Source: Raphanus sativus (taxonomy: Eukaryota > Streptophyta > Magnoliopsida > Brassicales > Brassicaceae). Taken from it: a stretch of DNA of 64,000 nt. The notes beneath the pieces are model-generated. The model was not told the DNA's origin, made no database searches, and saw only the letters and a list, made by a program, of their open reading frames with translations. Shown piece after piece: positions 23,601 through 33,309 of this stretch. A program made the translations under genes and the position numbers. The stretch is from NCBI RefSeq assembly GCF_000801105.2, contig NC_079516.1, forward strand, positions 3,224,001-3,288,000, given 5' to 3'. Within the stretch, counting starts at the first letter, position 1. Each line of letters opens with the position of its first letter.

Positions 23601-26600
23601 ATGAAAATTTTGTTTTAGTGTATATTTCATCGAGCACTGACATAATATGATGGTCAAATAGTTTAGAACATATGCTGTTTCCGTTTCTCTAGATAATGAA
23701 GATTTTATAATGCTAATTTCATTGATGTAGGCAGTATATGAAATTTTAGTAAACTAAATATTAAAAAATTAGAATGATTTCTATATACCATGAAAAGATA
23801 GTTTATAATACATTAATTCAAATTTTAAAGTGGTTTGAAATTTTTAAACTAAAGTGAAGAGTATAAACTTCAGTATATAGAGCATTTACCGAAAACTCAA
23901 TATTTTTAAAGGGGTTAACCCACGGATTTTGAAAAAATTTCAAAAAATTTTAAAATTTGTTTTTAGTGTATAGTTTCATCGAGCACTGACATAAGATGAT
24001 GGTCAAAGAGTTTAGAACCTCTCTGTTGTCTCCGTTTCTCTAGATAATGAAAATTTTATAATGCTAATTCATTGATCTAGGCAGTATATGAAATTTTACT
24101 AAATAAATATTAAATATTAGAATGATTCCTATATACCATGAAAGATAGTTTATAATACATTAATTCAAATGTAAATGTGGTTTGAAATTTTTAAAATAAA
24201 GTGAAGAGTATAAACTTCAGTATATAGAGCATTTACCGAAAACTCAATATTTTGAAGGGGTTAACCCACGGATTTTGAAAAAAAATCAAAAATATGAAAA
24301 TTTGGTTTTAGTGTATAGTTTCATCGAGCACTGACATAAGATGATGGTCAAAGAGTTTAGAACCTTTTAGTCTCCGTATCTCTAGATAATGAAGATTTTA
24401 TAATGCTAATTCCACTAATCTAGGCAAGTATATGAAATTTTAGTAAACTAAATATTAAAAATTAGAATGATTCCTATTTACCATGAAAGATAGTTTAGAA
24501 TACATAAATCAAATGTAGAATGTGGTTTGAAATTTTTAAACTAAAGTGAAGAGTATAAACTTAGTATATAGACCATTTACCGAAAACTCAATATTTTTGA
24601 AGGGGTTAACCCACGGATTTTGTAAAAAAATTGAAAAATATGAAAATCTGGTTTTAGTGTATAGTTTCATCGAGCATTGACATAATATTAAGGGTAAAGA
24701 GTTTAGAGCCTATGTTGTCTCCGTTTCTCAAGATAATGAAGATTTTATAATGCTAATTCCACTAATCTATGCAGTATATGAAATTTTAGTAAACTAAATA
24801 TTAAAAAACTAGAATGATTTCTATATACCATGAAAGATAGTTTAGAATACATTAATTCAAATGTAGAATGTGGGTTTGAAATTTTTAAACTAAAGTGAAG
24901 AGTATAAACTTCAGTATATAGAGCATTTACCGAAAACTCAATATATTTTAAGGGGTTAACCCATGGATTTTGAAAAATATTTGAAAAATATGAAGATCTG
25001 GTTTTAGCATATAGTTTCATCGAGCACTTACATAAGATGATGGTCAAAGAGTTTAGAGCCTTTGTTGTCTCCGTTTCTCTTGATAATGAAGATTTTATAA
25101 TGCTAATTCCACTAATTTATGCAGTATAAGAAATTTTAGTAAACTAAATATTAAAAAATTAGAATGATTCCTCTATACCATGAAAGATAGTTTAGAATAC
25201 ATTAATTCAAATTTAGAATGTGGTTTTAAATTTTTAAACTAAAGTGAAGAGTATAAACTATAGTATATAGAGCATTTACCGAAAACTCAATATTTTTGAA
25301 GGGGGGGTTAACCAACGGATTTTGAAAAAAATTGAAAAATATGAAAATATTGTATTAATGTATAGTTTCATGGAGCACTGACATAAGATGATGGTCAAAG
25401 AGTTTAGAGTCTATGTTGTCTCCGTTTCTCTAGATAATGAAGATTTTATAATGTTAATTCCACTAATCTATGCAGTATAAGAAATTTTTGTAAACTAAAT
25501 ATTAAAAAATTAGAATGATTCATGTATACCATGAAAGATAGTTTAGAATACATTAATTCAAATGTAAAATGTGGTTTTAAAATTTTAAACTAAAGTGAAG
25601 AGTATAAACTTCAGTATATACAGCATTTACCGAAAACTCAATATTTTTGAAGGGGTTAACCCACGGATTTTGAAAAAAATTCAAAAATATGAAAATCTGG
25701 TTTTAGTGTATAGTTTCATCGAGAACTGACATAAGATGATGGTCAAAGAGTTTAGAACCTTTGTTGTCTCCGTATCTCTAGATAATGAAGATTTTATAAT
25801 GCTAATTCCACTAATCTAGGCAGTATATGAAATTTTAGTAAACTAAATATTAAAAAATTAGAATGATTCCTATATACCATGAAAGATAGTTTAGAATACA
25901 TTAATTCAAATGTAGAATGTGGTTTGAAATTTTTAAACTAAAGTGAAGAGTATAAATTCCAGTATATAGAGCATTTACCGAAAACTCAATATTTTTGAAG
26001 GGGTTAACCCACGGATTTTGAAAAAAAAATTGAAAAATATGAAAATCTAGTTTTAGTGTATAGTTTCATCGAGCACTGACATAAGATGATGGGTAAAGAG
26101 TTTAGAGCCTATGTTGTCTCCGTTTCTCGAGATAATGAAGATTTTATAATGCTAATTCCACTAATCTATGCAGTATATGAAATTTTAGTAAACTAAATAT
26201 AAAAAAATTAGAATGATTTCTATATAACATGAAAGATAGTTTAGAATACATTAATTCAAATGTAAAATGTGGTTTGAAATTTTTAAACTAAATTGAAGAG
26301 TATAAACTTCAGTATATAGAGCATTTATTGAAAACTCAATATTTTTGAAGGGGTTAACCCACAGATTTTGAAAAAAATTCAAAAATATGAAAATCTGGTT
26401 TTAGCGTATAGTTCCATCGAGCACTGACATAAGATGATGGTCAAAGAGTTTGGAACCTTTGTTGTCTCCGTTTCTCTAGATAATAAAGATTTTATAATAC
26501 TAATTCCACTAATTTAAACAGTATATGAAATTTTACTGAACTAAATATTAAAAATTAGAATGATTCATGTATATCATGAAAGATAGTTTAGAATACATTA

Positions 26601-27154
26601 ATTCAAATGTATATTGTGATTTGAAAATTTTAAACAAAAGTGAAGAGTATAAACTTCAGTATATAAATGATTTACCGAAAATTCATTATTTTAAAAGGGG
26701 TTAACTCTCAGATTTTGAAAAAAATTCATAAATATGAAAATCTGGTTTTATTGTATAGTTTCATAGAGCTGAGACATAAGATGATGGTCAAAGAGTTTAG
26801 AACTTGTGTTGTCTTCGTTTCTCTAAATAATGAAGATTTTATAATGTTAATTCCATTGATTTAGGCTATATATGAAATTTTACTAAACTAAATATTAAAA
26901 AATTAGAATGATTCATAAATACCATGAAAGATAGTTTAGAATAAATTAATTTAAATGTAGAATGTGGTTTGAAATTTTTAAACAAAAGTGAAAAGTTAAA
27001 CTTAAGTATATAGAGCATTTACTGAAAATTCATTATTTTAGACGGGGTTAACTTCCAGATTTTGACAAAAATTCAAAAATATGAAAATCTAGTTTTAGTT
27101 TATATTTTCATCACACACTGACATAAACATAAGATGATGGTCAAAGAGTTTAGA
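20632..27154. repeat. Satellite-like tandem array, about 348-bp unit, roughly 17-18 copies
   Basis: The anchor word GAATGATTC (or a close variant) starts at 20646, 21330, 21678, 22026, 22382, 22730, 23077, 23425, 23772, 24120, 24465, 24812, 25162, 25513, 25861, 26211, 26558 and 26906. Spacing is 345-356 bases, most often 347 or 348, except the first interval of 684, where a foreign insert lies. Each unit is AT-rich and carries the same blocks in order: TACATTAATTCAAATGTAGA, GTGAAGAGTATAAACTTCAG, GGGGTTAACCCACGG, TTTCATCGAGCACTGACATA, CTCCGTTTCTCTAGATAATG and GGCAGTATATGAAATTTT. Copies differ by scattered substitutions and small indels, and the edge copies are the most diverged. No unit carries a conserved open frame. 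The first copy is truncated at about 20842 and the last at about 27154. The unit length is near two nucleosome repeats and similar to 350-bp-class Brassica satellites, but identity with a known family was not tested. Confidence 0.95.
20843..21270 (+). mobile_element. Unrecognised insert inside the first satellite units, A-tailed
   Basis: About 430 bases unlike the satellite replace the second half of the first unit. On the plus strand it ends in GTGTTCAAAAAAAAATAA, resembling a retroposon A-tail, after which satellite sequence resumes. It has higher GC and open frames on both strands. The minus-strand frame includes VEVQISSTKTTEAILIVSSG and KILKHTLGNEYEETPL, which looks protein-like, but I do not recognise it. 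No clean target duplication was found because about 140 bases of satellite are missing at the site. It could be a retroposed cDNA fragment or the 3' end of a LINE. Confidence 0.45.
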
Positions 27155-27370
27155 TACGGCAAGAAATATGAACTAATGTTTTAAAATTTGTATAAATATT
27201 ATTATTACATAATATGTAATGAATAAATCTACTTTCAAATGAAACTATCTTGCGATATTGCCGGAAATCATCTGGTTACATAAACATCAGGAGCAGCAGA
27301 AATGAGAATTAAAACATAATTTATTAAATAACTTAAAAGAGAGGAATATAATAGAGTAAAATGAAAGTTG

Positions 27371-27827
27371 TTAGGTGTTTTTGTTCAAGCCAGTTTTGTC
27401 CTTGACCACGTCCGCAGCTCCTTGTGCCTTCTGCTTCATCTGTTGTCCAGCCTACGATTCACATTTATGGTTAGGACCGTAAAAGTTATTTTTGTTAATG
27501 TAGGTGTGTATATACATGTTTTGGTCTTACTTTTAATATTGTTCTTTAAAAAATCGAGAGATTACAGTTACAAAAAAAATCGAGAGATTAAGAAAACTAA
27601 CATGTTGCATGGAGTCTTGAGCGGAAGCAGCAGCATCTTTGGCCCTGTCCATCAAACCACTTGCCTTCTCCTACATATAGACATTTGAACATGTTCAAAA
27701 GAAGTCTATCATTGGTATGTATATCGACATGTACAACAAACAATCATAACTATTGACTGCAAGAGTTAACCTTAGTCTGGCCAGTTGCTTGGCCTGCTTG
27801 GTAGCTTAGGTTTTGCTTGTCTGACAT
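27371..27827 (-). CDS. KIN/COR6.6-type ABA-responsive LEA protein, copy 2
   Basis: Duplicate of the gene at 19026-19458, with the same three-exon structure (27827-27771, 27670-27602, 27451-27371), the same exon lengths and 68 residues. It reads MSDKQNLSYQAGQATGQTK, EKASGLMDRAKDAAASAQDS and AGQQMKQKAQGAADVVKDKT, ending GLNKNT. Introns are diverged and intron 1 is a different length, so the duplication is not very recent. Both copies keep an intact frame and splice sites, which suggests both are under selection. Its promoter keeps the G-box but has changed the second ACGT element. It lies next to the intact SAM decarboxylase gene, as in Arabidopsis, so this is probably the positional parent. 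Confidence 0.92.
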
Positions 27828-27919
27828 TTTCTTTCTCTCTCGTGTTTGCTTAGAACTTAAACTGATGCTTTGATTTGTTGTTTTGTGTGTGATGACTTAA
27901 GAATATTGGAGTATTGGGT

Positions 27920-27990
27920 TGCTATTTATAATCCAAAAGGACGTGCATGGGTGCCTCCACGTGTTGAGCACACGAGGATACGTAGCGTAT
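27920..27990 (-). promoter_or_regulatory. Diverged ABA-type promoter of LEA copy 2
   Basis: The TATA box (TTATAAATA on the minus strand) lies at about 27922-27932 and the G-box CACGTG at 27958-27963. The second element, ACGTGGC in copy 1, reads ACGTAGC here (27980-27986), losing the ABRE core. A GACGTGC-type word near 27940 is present in both copies as GACGTG. The change predicts weaker or different ABA responsiveness than copy 1; this is inference. Confidence 0.5.
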
Positions 27991-28626
27991 CCACCTGTTA
28001 GTTTACCGTTTGACCAGGACATAAAGGCTTTTACATAGGTGTTTTGCTCGATCTATGATCCGGAAAATTAGCCAAGTGATTAATTTTTCTAGGAAAATCA
28101 CAGATTAGATACAACGCCATCTCTCGTTACAACCAGCTTCTCAAAGAACATTGGGCACTTGTTGGACGTTCCTCTCTTGTATCAAAACGCCTAAAAAGCT
28201 TTCTAATTTAGCGTAAGGATCCAAATAATACCTTGGGGGCTGAGGCAAGTCTTAATAAGAGGGACATTACAGTGTCTCTCGAGAGCTTAAAAGATTTGTT
28301 AGTTGGAGATTCAGCTAGTGGAACAAAACTTTGTAGTGATTGTAGTTGAAAGCAAGTGCAACTTGTTTATGTTATAAACTTCGAGATCAGTATCTTAAAA
28401 TGCGCAACATAACAGAACAAGAGTAATATAAAAAGGCATAGATCATAAGAGCAAACATAACAGTCTTATATATTAAAACCAGAATTCATATAAATTAAGA
28501 AAACACAACACACATGCTTATGAAGGAGAGTACCTCAGCTTCACAAGTATTTATTCATTATTAAATAAAACAAAGCAAAAAAAAAAAAATAGAAGCTCAA
28601 AAGTAGTTTTAGATAATAAAGTTCTG
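27991..28626. other. Spacer between LEA copy 2 and SAM decarboxylase
   Basis: This holds the block-duplicate landmarks described for the proximal copy, about 165 bases (28170-28340) not found there, and the SAMDC 3' UTR with an A-run near 28575-28590. No gene is seen. Confidence 0.45.
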
Positions 28627-29724
28627 CTAGATTCCCTCGTCCTTCTCGTCCTCGCTGCTGCAGCTACTATTGTTGCTGCTCCACTCACACTTCAACGTAG
28701 ATCTAGGCGACCCACAGTACTTGCCTAGCTTCTCAAACGTCTGATACATCACCGTTCCACTCTCCTCTCCTAGACACTCAAATGTCCTCTCCCTGCACCC
28801 GTAATCTTCCAAGTCCACACTGATCTCAGGCTTGTACGCGTTAACTCCAACGCTAGAGTGCACAGCCACAGAGAATTGCTTTGGCTCAAAGCAGGACAGA
28901 ACCCTTGTCACCAGCTGGCTTAGGTCCAAAGTGTTGAAGTCATAACCCACAGCTTCAAAGCTAGCGTAGCTAAACCCATCCTCAGGGGTCACATGGATAG
29001 TGGAGATCGCATCTCCTTCAATGGAGTTCATAGAGTAGCCACATGGCTCGAACTCAAAGTCGCAGATCTGGGAATGAGGAAGGATCTTTCTGATTCCAGA
29101 GTTGTCAGTCATTGATCCAGTCTCGCCATTCTTGTAGAAGACAGATGCTTTCTCCCTGTCAAGACCAGTCATGCACATCTCGAGCGTGTAGACATTGTTG
29201 GTGCAGTTGCTGGAGGACTGGGCAGAGGCAGCGTAGACATGCCATTTCTTAGTCTCGTCATCATTTCCCATCAAGTAGGCAACGCTGTTCAAACCCAGCT
29301 TAGTAAAGTGACCATCAAGAACAGAGACTTCTTCAGAGAAGCTCCGGTGAGGAAAAGGCTGGCCTCCAGGGCAGAGGAAGGAGCCACGAGTGTACTTGAC
29401 AGACTTGACACTCAGAGAGAGCTCACCGGCCAGCTTGAGAAGCGGCGGGATAGAGAGGAGGAGCTTGGTGGTGCCACAAGTCTTGATGATAACTTTGTAA
29501 GGGTAGACAAAGAAGCTGGACTCAGAGAGGACGTAAGAGTCCAAATGATCGTTGGAGAGAGAAGAAACGATCTCGCAAGCAGCGGGGGTGAGTATTTCGT
29601 CAAGCTGGGACCTGGTCAGAGCACGGAGACCCAGGCCCTTGGAGTCTTGGAAGATGCTAGGCTCGAAGAAAGAGACCTCGAGGCGCTTCTCGTAGCCTTC
29701 GAAACCGATTGCAGATAAGGCCAT
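28627..29724 (-). CDS. SAMDC1: S-adenosylmethionine decarboxylase proenzyme (SAMDC1)
   Basis: Makes decarboxylated SAM, the aminopropyl donor for spermidine and spermine synthesis. It is one uninterrupted coding exon of 365 residues, the plant norm. The proenzyme cuts itself at YVLSESS: cleavage between Glu68 and Ser69 turns Ser69 into the pyruvoyl cofactor. Cys83 in KTCGTTK is the family's catalytic cysteine. The stretch [16 protein letters not shown], common to plant SAMDCs and overlapping a PEST-like region, is present. The start at 29724 is the first ATG after the two upstream ORFs and gives the usual [16 protein letters not shown]. Expression is expected to be translationally repressed by high polyamines through the leader ORFs. 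Tail residues are Ser/Asp/Glu-rich. A shard of a duplicate copy lies at 20080-20220. It matches At3g02470 by position. Confidence 0.97.
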   Translation of the reverse strand: MALSAIGFEGYEKRLEVSFFEPSIFQDSKGLGLRALTRSQLDEILTPAACEIVSSLSNDHLDSYVLSESSFFVYPYKVIIKTCGTTKLLLSIPPLLKLAGELSLSVKSVKYTRGSFLCPGGQPFPHRSFSEEVSVLDGHFTKLGLNSVAYLMGNDDETKKWHVYAASAQSSSNCTNNVYTLEMCMTGLDREKASVFYKNGETGSMTDNSGIRKILPHSQICDFEFEPCGYSMNSIEGDAISTIHVTPEDGFSYASFEAVGYDFNTLDLSQLVTRVLSCFEPKQFSVAVHSSVGVNAYKPEISVDLEDYGCRERTFECLGEESGTVMYQTFEKLGKYCGSPRSTLKCEWSSNNSSCSSEDEKDEGI

Positions 29725-29863
29725 GACGCCTTGTTTGTTGTAGGAGGAGAGAACGATGGGATTGGGGAACCAGCAGAAACGGAGCTTTGAAGAAAGTAAA
29801 TAATAATAAACTGAAAATTAAAGAGAGCTATAACTATAAAGGAGACTCGGTGCACGCTACAAC

Positions 29864-30110
29864 TCAGGATGGCCTCTTAGCGCACTGCAAAGGAAGTTAA
29901 AAAAAAAACATCGTTAAGAAAATTGATACTGTCATGAATGAACGGAGAGTAACAAAATGATGGGAGAAAGGTTACGTTGGAGTAGACAGAAGATTTGAAT
30001 TTCTTGATTCCACCGTTTGGTCGTACGTCTTCAATGCTGTAACCGAGGGGAGCTTCGTAAAATAAGGAACTACTACTGCTAGACTTCTTTTTACCACCTT
30101 TAGATTCCAT
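29864..30110 (-). CDS. Conserved 'small' upstream ORF of SAMDC (51 codons)
   Basis: A leader peptide ORF split by one intron: exons 30110-29976 and 29884-29864. It reads MESKGGKKKSSSSSSLFYEA, then PLGYSIEDVRPNGGIKKFKS, ending SVYSNCAKRPS and a stop, which is the peptide conserved on SAMDC mRNAs across land plants. Its translation stalls ribosomes when spermidine or spermine is high and so lowers SAMDC synthesis. The intron falls exactly between Asn45 and Cys46. An alternative ATG three bases upstream (30113) is in frame and would add one Met; the 30110 start is preferred because it gives the known one-base overlap with the tiny ORF. Confidence 0.95.
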
Positions 30111-30121
30111 CATAAGCTCAT
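30110..30121 (-). promoter_or_regulatory. 'Tiny' upstream ORF of SAMDC (Met-Ser-Leu-stop)
   Basis: On the minus strand ATGAGCTTATGATGG contains a three-codon ORF whose TGA shares its last base with the ATG of the small upstream ORF. This one-base overlap is the published plant arrangement: at low polyamine levels ribosomes translate the tiny ORF and bypass the inhibitory small ORF. Confidence 0.93.
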
Positions 30122-30945
30122 TCACGCGTTCTGTAATTAACAAAAACAGAACACTATGTGTCAGGTAAAGGTGAACCAGAATCATAAGATACTCTAAATC
30201 AATCTAATAATATTAATCAAAATCAAAAGCGTTTCGATCCAGTTATAAAATCAATCATAACATAAGCTTATCAATATAGCTCAGTAGGATGAATCTACTG
30301 TACAAAACACCTATGTTATATGCGCTGATCAATCGAGAACGTTCACTACGAGACACGATCCAAATTGTTTCATTAGATCTACATCTATGATGACTCTAAG
30401 ATTACGGCCAATCTTTAAAAAAAAAAAAAAAAAAAAGAGATTACGGCTAACCCTTAAAACGTTAACTTAATACGATTTGTTATCTATAAAATCTAAATCC
30501 CTCGATCCAGAAATAACAATGAATATTAATTAATATAGCTCAGAATGATCATCATCTCTTATACAAAAACAACAAATCGCATAATCATTCGAAAACGTTA
30601 GAGGAGCTTACATATTTTATGAATTTTAGATAAGACACCACGAATTATGAATCCCTCCTTTCAACAGATATCAAAACCTGAAAAGTCGAGAGAAACAAGA
30701 GAGAATTCTTCATTAAGAAAACACAATTTCGTGATAAGAACAATCAATAATCAGATTAGATCTATAACGCAAAGGTAAAAAAACAAAAGCTCACCAGATC
30801 CAGATGATTTGGGGGTGGGGAAGAGCAAGACTTTTGATCAAATAAGAAAACCCTAATTTGAGAGGAGGAAGATGATTTGGTAATTATGAGCGGAGGCGTT
30901 CGTGAAGAGAAAGCCAACGTAGAAACATTCGTTTATATAAGGTCT
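30122..30945 (-). promoter_or_regulatory. SAMDC 5' leader exons, leader introns and core promoter
   Basis: Reading on the minus strand, a TATA box (TTATATAAAC, 30931-30940) precedes a first leader exon from about 30900 to 30798, ending CTG|GTGAGC. A second leader exon follows, about 30676-30612, with acceptor TTTCAG and donor TAT|GTAAG. The third begins near 30130 and carries the tiny and small ORFs. An 18-base A-run lies in the intron near 30418-30436. Leader introns are typical of plant SAMDC genes. The boundaries are read from splice consensus only. Confidence 0.65.
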
Positions 30946-32613
30946 AATTGCGCCATGTAAATTACGTGTTTACCCTTTAGCCTTAAAGAAACGTTTCGCG
31001 TTAAAAATAAGGCGAAGCTCTCCTGAGCCGTTCATTTTTTGTTCTATTTTTCAACGATAGGTTGCGTGATTCCTGACCACAGCTATAAATAAAAGCAACA
31101 AATCTACAATTTTTAAATACATTTATTTGTTTATTTATTTGTTAGGTAGCCACTAGGAAACTTGTTTTATTTGTTTTGAACAAATATTTTGACATTATCT
31201 TTGGTCGAGCAAAACAAGTAACAACATTACTAGATTGGCAGCCACGCTAAAGATAGATAACTATAAACCAATTGCATAATGACACGTATATCAATTGGGC
31301 GGATAGCTCGAGGTGGGCTGTCACTTAATCGAATTCTATTTTCTATTCACAAAGGCTCCGCTAAATGACAAAAATGAGCCCCTCTCGTGACTCATTCATG
31401 ACTCCATTAGTCAACAAAGCCACAAACATAAAGATTAAACAATTTTGTATTACTAATCAACACTTGACCTTTCCTATGCAAAGTAAGTAATTATTATTCT
31501 AAGGTGCGATTGCCTTTTGAAAAAGTATTTAGATTTTGTGAAAACATACACACTTTCTATAGTTTATCACCCACAGCCAAACAAAATGATTTATCTTTCA
31601 CATTTGTAATAATGAGATCTTTATACAAAACACAAAGTCACTATAATCTACACAGCGCTGGAACCATATACCTTCTTCTTTACCTAGAAGTTGCTAGGAT
31701 GACTCAGAAGGGGTTTCTGATAAGATATTCCCACCCAACTTGTCAAATATGATGACAGAAGAATATATTCCAACAAGATAAAGATAAAAAAGGATATGTG
31801 TACAAGAATTCGAATCCCAAATCACATGGTACATGTTACAAGATAAACAGGTTTTGTTTTTCTTACGGTTTGGCAATAGTCTTCTCATAATCCACTTTTC
31901 AGTTCTTCAAAACGCTTTGATACCTGATGATGAATACTACAAACAAAGGATTAATGCCACAATTGTTTTTAACTCAAGAAAGCTCAGAGATTTACCAACC
32001 ATAGTCATCAACATCAACTGTTCAATAAATGAGTAGCAACTCGCGCACCCATTTATTGTTTTGTGTTTACGGCATTTATTAATGGGCCTTGATCCAGATA
32101 ATAGTAGGCCCAAGGCAGTGTGTGGTTGCATACTTGTGTTACTAACTACTACATCATCAGGAAGTTTTAGAGTCGATGGGCGAGGAGGCACAACTACAGC
32201 GCTTGACGCATGAATCGTCATTATGGGAGTGTGTGTTGATATTCTTTGCGTTTCTGAACAATGATATAAACTTACCTGATTGGTAGGGGCTCTCTAGCGC
32301 AATCGTTAAAGGTTGCCCCATTATTTAAGGTTGATGTCGAAAACCCCTTAGAGAAGCTAAGCGATTTAGGCGACCTAGATTTGGTCTATGTTCTTTAGGA
32401 TTTTAACTATGTTCTTTGCAAGTTCAAGAACAGCAGAGCTTTCATTCCAAGTTCCTACTAGACGATCAAAGTGGAACCAAAGAGAAATAATTGGATCACG
32501 AGGACAATCCACAAAAGATATCATTCAAGTTATTTAAAAAAAACTAGGGTTTAAGATATAACAAATTCAAATAAGTTGAGCTACGCTGCGTAATTCTTGA
32601 ACAAGAGTCGATG
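30946..32613. other. Intergenic DNA, no recognised gene
   Basis: About 1.7 kb where Arabidopsis has other genes. Short open frames exist on both strands (for example the minus-strand frame at 31937-32221) but they show no family I recognise. No splice-supported gene, RNA gene or bounded element was found. Confidence 0.5.
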
Positions 32614-32630
32614 AAAACTGTAAACATTCA

Positions 32631-32815
32631 ATCGGGACTTCTAGCTCAGATGGAAAAAGGTTTACAGATGTGAGTACCGTCACCTGGATTCGAATCCCAG
32701 CCACTGGGGAATTAACATTTCGGCATCGTCAGAGACAGAAAACCGACATGTGACAACACGTAAATAGTCTGGACCACTTCTGTGGGATCAGGATACCTTT
32801 GTATAATTCAAAAAA
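32631..32815 (+). mobile_element. Second tRNA-derived SINE, about 185 bp, plus orientation
   Basis: A tRNA-like head with an A box (TAGCTCAGATGGAAAAAGG) and a B box (GATTCGAATCC) is followed by a body unlike the 15.2-kb SINE and an A-tail at about 32809-32819. It is flanked by the 17-base duplication AAAACTGTAAACATTCA at 32614-32630 and 32816-32832; the second copy is fused to the tail. The sequences differ enough from the first SINE to be a separate family. Confidence 0.85.
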
Positions 32816-32832
32816 AAAACTGTAAACATTCA

Positions 32833-33309
32833 TCGATGATTGTTTTTTCATCAACTCCTGTTGCTTCCCGGGTTTAAAGAGAGCTGATTTGAAATTCATC
32901 GATGATTGTTTTTTCAGGCGGTGAAGTGGGTGGTGACACGGGAAATATAATGGAAGCCATAGAGAGGGCGAAGCATGGGATCAATGATATGGAAGTCAGG
33001 CCAGAGTCTCAGCTGAACCAAACCACGACAAACCGGCTAGAGATCAAACCAACTGATTCCAACTCTCTTTGTATCATTTTGTTAGTTAATATGCATTATA
33101 CATATGCATCAATTTACTTATAATGTAAACATTGATATGATTGTTTTATTTTAGTAAAGAGTCTAAAGACCTATTTTCATGCTAATCCATAATCTTCCTA
33201 GCATCTCTCTCATCCCCTGAAATTAAAATTAGATAATTCATTCCTAATATATTCTTTTCTTATTCTCCTTTTAGAAAAAAAAAATGGTTTTGTTTTTGGC
33301 AGTAACGAG
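32833..33309. other. TBL20 upstream region with short direct repeat
   Basis: A 22-base word starting TTCATCGATGATTG occurs at about 32830-32851 and again about 66 bases on. A 73-codon open frame at 32902-33123 (GGEVGGDTGNIMEAIERAKH) is not recognised and may be a relic of a lost neighbour. The remainder is leader-like DNA before the TBL20 start. Confidence 0.35.

Noticed and set aside
20686..26864. Open frames inside the satellite array (for example 24745-25047 and 26667-26864)
   Set aside because: Not conserved from unit to unit and broken by indels in neighbouring copies; not coding.
20632..27154. CRISPR array interpretation of the regular repeats
   Set aside because: The units are 348 bp with no short repeat-unique spacer alternation, and the host is a plant.
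29239..29718. Plus-strand open frame of 159 codons over SAMDC
   Set aside because: Antisense shadow of the intact SAMDC coding exon, rich in Arg and Glu with no recognisable domain.
32280..32400. Possible third SINE or tRNA fragment (GCTCTCTAGCGCAATCG...)
   Set aside because: No B box, A-tail or target duplication could be found.
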